Assembly (NCBI RefSeq): GCF_002878395.1
Contig: NC_061118.1
Coordinates: 3,221,910 to 3,285,909 of the forward strand
DNA from: Capsicum annuum
Taxonomy: Eukaryota > Streptophyta > Magnoliopsida > Solanales > Solanaceae
Length of the DNA stretch: 64,000 bases
Direction of reading: 5' to 3'
Shown piece after piece: positions 59,183 to 64,000 of the stretch. The notes under the pieces were generated by a model. That model was not told the origin of the DNA. It ran no database searches and saw only the letters and a list, made by a program, of their open reading frames with translations. The number at the start of each line of letters is the position of its first letter. The first letter of the stretch is position 1. The position numbers and the translations under genes are program-made.

Positions 59183-60029
59183 GAAGTTACCCTGAAAGAA
59201 CTAGGCACACATGATATAAATCAATGACAATTTATCGTGCAAAATATAACTATTGTTCACTAAGGCTCATTGGAATGGGTGCTTTATGGTGCTTGGCTAA
59301 ATATTGGAAGTGAAAGAAGCTTGGAATGGTAGAAAACTTGCCCCGTTCCTATGATAGCTGTCTATGACCACGTTTGAAATGCCGCGATTGTGGGTTGTGA
59401 TCGCAGTCATGATACATGACGCTGGTTTCATTCCAACTTTTCATGTTTTAAACCCTTCAAAATTTTTAGGCAAATAGCATGATTTAACATATTGATTTAC
59501 ATGAAAATCAATTGAATGATGCTAATAAGTGTTTTAATGTGCCCTTTAAATCAGCAAAAATCATTATTGAAAGTTCATTTTGGCAATGTATCAAACACTT
59601 GGTGTGCACACTACATTGTTCGACATTTTGTAAATAGTTTTAGGTACTCAAGACTTCCCCATTTGTGTGCACACCTTACTCAAACACCTAAATCCATACA
59701 AATATCAATGAAGACAACATGGAAGCATAACAATCAAAACTTTAGGCCCTCTCTAAATCATACATTCTAAGGCCCATTTTCAAAGATTTTATGCATGGAT
59801 TCATGACACCTACCAGAACTGTGATGCAAGGAGGATGATAGGATGTTGTTGGAGGGATCACAAGCTTAACCAGAATTTGGTCCAATTAGAGAATAAAACT
59901 TAAAATGGAGTATGCAAGGAAATTGGGGGAAGTTAGGGATTAAGTGGTTGAAGTGACCGCGACCGCAATTAGGTGGCCGCGATTGCTGACACTCGGGTGA
60001 CCGCGATCATGCCTAGATACCACAGACAC
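59183..60029. other. K: non-coding stretch between protease and accessory ORF
   Basis: About 850 bp without coding sequence in the place of RT and integrase. It includes two clusters of CCGCGAT/ATCGCGG-type words (59370-59430 and 59940-60025), like the one in K's LTR (63480-63615), and a GTGTGCACAC pair (59597-59607, 59672-59682). It may be a captured or duplicated piece of LTR-like sequence. Confidence 0.5.
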
Positions 60030-60430
60030 CTATTTTCAAGGTAGGTCCTCAATCCCCTCCTCATTCGCTTTTTAACCCTCAACATCCACCATAGACATAA
60101 CTTGAAGTTTCGCAGTTTGTTTCTTTGTCTTGCAAATTTTGAAAAAGACCCTATCCTCTTGTACCCTAAACTTAATTTCTCCCATCTCCAAACTGACAAT
60201 TGATCTTCCAGTGGCTAATAAAAGGCATCCAAGGATGATAGGTACCTTTTGCTATATTTCAGAATCCAATTCCACAAAATCTACCAGAAGTATAAACTTG
60301 TCCATTTTAACAAGGATATCAAATAAAATTTCCACCAGCCTTTTGAAAGACCGGTCAACCATTAAGAGTCGCATAGAGGTTTGTTTAGAGGAATCCAATC
60401 CAATTTCTTGTAGATGACAAAAGTCTTTAA
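60030..60430 (-). pseudogene. K aspartic protease, broken
   Basis: The minus strand gives LGENKLKDFCHLQEIGLDSS-like, RLLMVDRSFKRLVEIL, DILVKMDKFILLVDFVELD, VPIILGCLLLATGRSIV and EMGEIKFRVQ. This is the Athila-type protease pattern (LADRSL...GIIEDVLVKVDKFIFPADF...VPIILGRPFLATGRALID). The catalytic D(L)GASIN block is not intact (ENKLKD in its place). Confidence 0.8.
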
Positions 60431-61499
60431 GTTTATTCTCTCACCAAGGTCACATAAAGCTTTTGCAAACTCATGCATCCCTAATGTTCAAGGAATGGTG
60501 AATGCTACGGGGTCGTCATTATTTTCCGCAAGCTTACTATTCATGATAGAACTACACCCATGAATAATCTCAATGGTGTCACCTTCGACAAAATTTTTTT
60601 GGACATTAACTATTTCATTAACTTAGCATATCCTGGGATCTCTTTGATCGCCTCAAGGAATGGGATGTTTTTGATAGATTACTAAATTTTTCCATGAACT
60701 TACTCAATTTGTCACCTTTCTCTTTTTATGCAATCGTTGAGGGAATGGGGGAAGAACTTGGATTACAGGCCTTGCTTCACTTTGTGGCTCTTTAATATCC
60801 ACCACTTTTTCATTACTTTTATCGATCTCTTTCTCTATATTTTCTTCTCAACTTTGAGGTAACACCTCCTTTTATTTAGCTTTGGGTATTTTCTTACTCA
60901 AGTTTCCTTTACAGGGCTCATCAAGTGTCTTTCCACACTTTTTGACAATTGCTAGAACTTGAGCATCATTCTTTGGATTAGCAATCATATCACTAGGGAG
61001 TCCACCTCTAGGCCTAGTATTTAGTTGCATGGAGATTTGTCTAATTTAGGTTTCAAATTTCTTGATAGAGGTGAAGTGAGATACCATAGTTTGAGATATT
61101 TAAAAGAAGTCACATTTCAATAGATGGACCATTTTGTTCGTACCTTCCACTCTATTCAATATTCTTACTTTCACATTCTTGGCCTTGAATTTTTCGGGGT
61201 TGATAGTACTAGACTCTTTGGTCTTAGCTCGATCATGAGGGGAGACATAACAGTCATAATCACGCTTTCTATCCCTACAATCTCTATTCCACAAGTGGTC
61301 CATCCAACCTTGATTCCCACTTTGCCTTTAATAGGCGGGGTGGGAAACCCCCCGAGTATTTAGCCCAATACCGAATTTCCTCACCCAACTTCTTTTCTTA
61401 TTCATCATCTTCATAAGATTTTGATGCTATGGGATTTACCGCTTTCGTGGGTGCACCCATAACATTCTTTGTCAAGAGTTCAAGTTGGGTCATCATTTT
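60431..61499 (-). pseudogene. K gag-protease linker, broken
   Basis: The readable part is QISMQLNTRPRGGLPSDMIA, NPKNDAQVLAIVKKCGKTLD (61080-60940) and a lysine/glutamate-rich segment EKEIDKSNEKVVDIKEPQ. QLN.RP.G.LPS....NPK...AI..RSGK is typical of the end of Athila gag. Stops are frequent. Confidence 0.75.
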
Positions 61500-62242
61500 C
61501 GCCATGTTCTCCTCCTTCTCTCCATTCTATTTTTTTGGTTCATTATCAACCATGGAAGTGGTGGAAGGGATCTTAGGAACTCCCATATCTCGGGTATGCC
61601 AACCCCAATTTTGCTTTGACACTTCTCCAATCAATAAAAATGCCGCATAGTGGTACATCTTCACTACGGAGACACCCTCTGAATTATCTACCACTGTTTT
61701 GTTTAATGGATCAAGATCTTGGTAGAAGATCTTAAGAATTATTTTATCTGGGACTTTATGATCGAGCATTGGGCCAATTTTCAACTAAACCATTCCCAAG
61801 CTTCAAACAACGACTCTCCATTGATTTGCCAAAAATTCACAATCTCATCTAGCTTTTGAAGCATTTTAAATGTTAGGAAGTATCTATCAAGAAACACGGT
61901 AGTAAGCTCGTCCCAAAATGTAATTAAGCCAGGTAAAAGTAAGAAGAGCCATAAAATTGCCCTGCCCATTAGTGAGAATGGGAAAAGATAAAGCTGGATG
62001 GATTCTTAAGTAATGTATGCTATATTAAAAGGCATACGCACTTCCAACAAATTATTTAAATGGACATTTGGTTCCTCAAAGGATTGACCCCAATACAATA
62101 CTTTCATTTGTAATATGTGAAGCATAACCCTAGTCATATTGAATACTCTATTCCCATTAGTTGGAGCGATGTGGATTGCACTTGTTTTGCCTGCTTCATT
62201 TAGTTGGCCATCATCATCAAAGGGACCATCAAAGGGGGCCAT
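61500..62242 (-). pseudogene. K Athila-type gag, broken
   Basis: MAPFDGPFDDDGQLNEAGKT, then QSFEEPNVHLNNLLEVRMPF (62242-62006), GLITFWDELTTVFLDRYFLT, EIVNFWQINGESLFEAWEWF (61969-61781), and YQDLDPLNKTVVDNSEGVS, MYHYAAFLLIGEVSKQNW, WHTRD (61784-61527). This follows the Athila/Tat gag pattern (EDPNAHL..FLE, W..L...FL.K.FP, GESL.EAWERF, YNGL....R..VD). Two frameshifts separate the three open parts. Confidence 0.9.
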
Positions 62243-62383
62243 ATTTCTTATGTTATCACTTATTGTTCCGTTAACACTTTGATCACCTTACAAAAAAAAT
62301 TCAAAAACAAAAAATAAAGTAAATTATACCACCCCGGGTATTCCCAAGTAAAAATCGCACCACACAAGTGAAATCTGTACTCC

Positions 62384-62402
62384 ACTCCCCGTCAATGACA
62401 CT
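62384..62402 (-). other. K primer-binding site, tRNA-Asp type
   Basis: On the minus strand AGTGTCATTGACGGGGAGT follows the LTR end CTATCA by four bases. It resembles TGGCGCCGTTGCCGGGGA, the Asp-tRNA PBS of Athila-type elements, with several C/G to T/A changes. Confidence 0.75.
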
Positions 62403-62406
62403 ATTT

Positions 62407-63828
62407 TGATAGCTCTCAACGTACAATCATGTTTAAGGGGTGAGGTAATTGTTTTCAATAACCTAACTCGAGTTCGGATCGAATTCACAAGGAGTGAATT
62501 ATAAATTTCAAATCCTATGGGTGTAATAATTACTAAAAGGTTACCCAAAATTCTAGCAAACACAACATGTATAATAAAGTTAGGGGAATTGGTTTGAACT
62601 TTGTTTGCAACAATCTTTGGTTACGAACACACTAACTTAGCACTTTTGATTTAAAATCAAGATTTTAGAAAATCTTTTTATTATGTATACCTAAATGTAA
62701 GGAGTGCATGGGTTGTTGAGAGTCTAACATAAAACTTAGTTGTTGAGTAAAAGATAGGCTAGGTTGACGGTCTTTGTGGTTAGTCTTTCAATAAAACCAC
62801 ACACCTATTGGCTCTTTTGAGAACCTAACAAGTGTGCAATTTGTAATCACCGACCTTAATCAATCATTCTTATTTCTAGGATGGTGCCCTTAACATGATT
62901 TACCCTCCAATTGCACTTATTTTAAGATTGTAAAAGGTAGTAAACCATAATTTAACTTGTACACCATTGCCTTGTACCCTTATAACCCTCTTTCAAGGAT
63001 GTTATGGGTTACCATATGTTCACCTTTATCCCTCTTTCAAGGATGATGAAGGGTTTCTAGATTTTAGGGTTTTCACCCATCTAACCCATTTGAAGATTTG
63101 GGGTTTTTACCCACAAATTCCAACTAATAAACCCAAACAATGGTGGAACCCATACTTAACAAATAAATATCATGAATAAACCACAACACCCACTTACAAA
63201 TACACTTTAGTTTAATATAATTCAAAAACTAAATTGCTTCGCTACATATTAAAAAAGTAAAGAGAGATATAACATAAGGATTTTCCAACGCATACATTCT
63301 TCACAAAATACTAAGAATTTAGCACTTCAAATAAGTTACAACCTTACCTAATTAGGGTTATTTCTTTCAATTCAAAAAATGTCTATGAGGTAAACAATAC
63401 CCAATTAAGAAAGGGTTTTTACCTATATGAGGTTTGGGATTCATCCACGAGAAATTACAAAACTGTCATGGGTCATATTCCCGCTTAGATACAATCGTGT
63501 GAGATTGGACGCGATTGCGGCCAATGTGACCGTGGTTATGTTCTATGATAGCACTATCTTGACCAACTTTGACCGACTGCAACTGTAGTTTGAGGACCGC
63601 AATCATGGTAATTAAGGATGAACTGTTCTAGGTCTTCAACTGCACTTCTTTTGCTTCTATTTAATCTATTTTAGCTGCTATCAAGAACCTTTCATCTTAT
63701 TAACTATATACCTGCAAAATGTGGATATAAGTGTATTTAAATCATGATGATGCCTCACTTTCTTATATAAAATATGGTAGTGTGCATAAATATTTGGTGC
63801 AAATGAGTGGTAAAATAACCACTCATCA
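62407..63828 (-). repeat. K 5' LTR
   Basis: 1,422 bp; on the minus strand it starts TGATGAGTGGTTATTTTACC at 63828 (the usual start of this group) and ends GAGAGCTATCA at 62407. It has a CCGCGAT/GCGATTGCGG word cluster at 63480-63615. Short open frames inside it are not genes. Confidence 0.85.
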
Positions 63829-64000
63829 ATAACTAAACTGTCAGCTCTAACAAGTTGTAAATAACTTATGGCAACTATAGAAAATTTCTAAATAGAAGAA
63901 ATATGTGAAATACAGAAAATAACCCAAAGGGCTATTACAAAATCCATGACTAATTGAACTTTCCTCTGCAAAAGCAAAGGGTTAGGGTATAGTTAAAGAC
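63829..64000 (-). repeat. J continued beyond K
   Basis: Resumes after the second ATAAC. It has no match to K and no coding sequence. It should be the continuation of the J LTR but its start is not reached within the window. Confidence 0.5.

Larger units (their letters stand above)
56865..63828 (-). mobile_element. K: Athila/Tat-like gypsy element without recognisable RT or integrase, with accessory ORF
   Basis: The element is 6,964 bp with perfect ATAAC target duplications (56860-56864 and 63829-63833). Minus strand order: 5' LTR (63828-62407), PBS of the tRNA-Asp type, gag (62242-61500), linker, protease (about 60420-60030), non-coding stretch with word clusters, accessory ORF (59182-57916), GGGGGTGTC-type purine tract and partial 3' LTR (about 57500-56865). 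No RT, RNase H or integrase motif was found. It is therefore likely non-autonomous. Confidence 0.85.

Noticed and set aside
1..64000. tRNA, rRNA, snRNA or organellar insert
   Set aside because: I looked for tRNA-like cloverleaf ends and conserved rRNA words and saw none. The only tRNA-related matches are the PBS sites, which are explained by the retrotransposons. A tRNAscan or Infernal run would settle this.

Overview
The window is plant nuclear heterochromatin made almost entirely of nested, decayed LTR retrotransposons. The gag, integrase and LTR sequences resemble the Tekay/Del-type chromovirus (Ty3/gypsy), Sirevirus-like Ty1/copia and Athila/Tat families common in Solanaceae genomes such as pepper, tomato or tobacco. 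The family assignment is by recognition, not by a search. I see no host protein gene, tRNA, rRNA, organellar insert or CRISPR array. Every coding region carries stops or frameshifts, so all are called pseudogenes.

Layout, with element letters of my own. F1 (1-968, -) is a copia 3' end. G (969-6965, +) is a gypsy chromovirus with both LTRs truncated. F2 (6966-8341, +) is another copia 3' end with its LTR. E (8342-9099, -) is a gypsy LTR fragment. C (9100-38910, +) is a gypsy element cut open twice. A (11299-27729, -) sits in C's gag leader, and the copia D (31596-37430, -) sits in C's 3' LTR. A is in turn split in its gag gene by B (17467-24377, -), whose right end is a large inverted repeat. 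L (38911-40034 plus 53907-54500, -) is a copia fragment that was hit by H (40035-53906, +) and by J (54501 to beyond the window, -). H contains I (43072-46412, -), a 3.3 kb solo LTR. J contains the Athila-like K (56865-63828, -).

The nesting is supported by host sequence resuming across each insert and by target-site duplications: K has perfect ATAAC copies, H has TTTAT/TTTAA, D has TATCT/TATAT, I has CACTA/CA-TA, and A has a weak TTGAG/CTAAG. Insertion order can therefore be read directly: C before A before B, C before D, L before H before I, and L before J before K.

Four things stand out. B carries a ~718-bp-arm hairpin with a 25-bp spacer, made from its own 3' end. Two unrelated elements, D (copia) and K (Athila-like), kept gag but have no recognisable RT/integrase, and instead carry an accessory ORF resembling plant 'putative plant transposon protein' domains. 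The copia fragment L shows such an ORF downstream of pol, in the position of the Sirevirus third ORF. Finally, the LTRs of these families each contain a cluster of short inverted 'words' that differ between families but sit at a similar place in the LTR.
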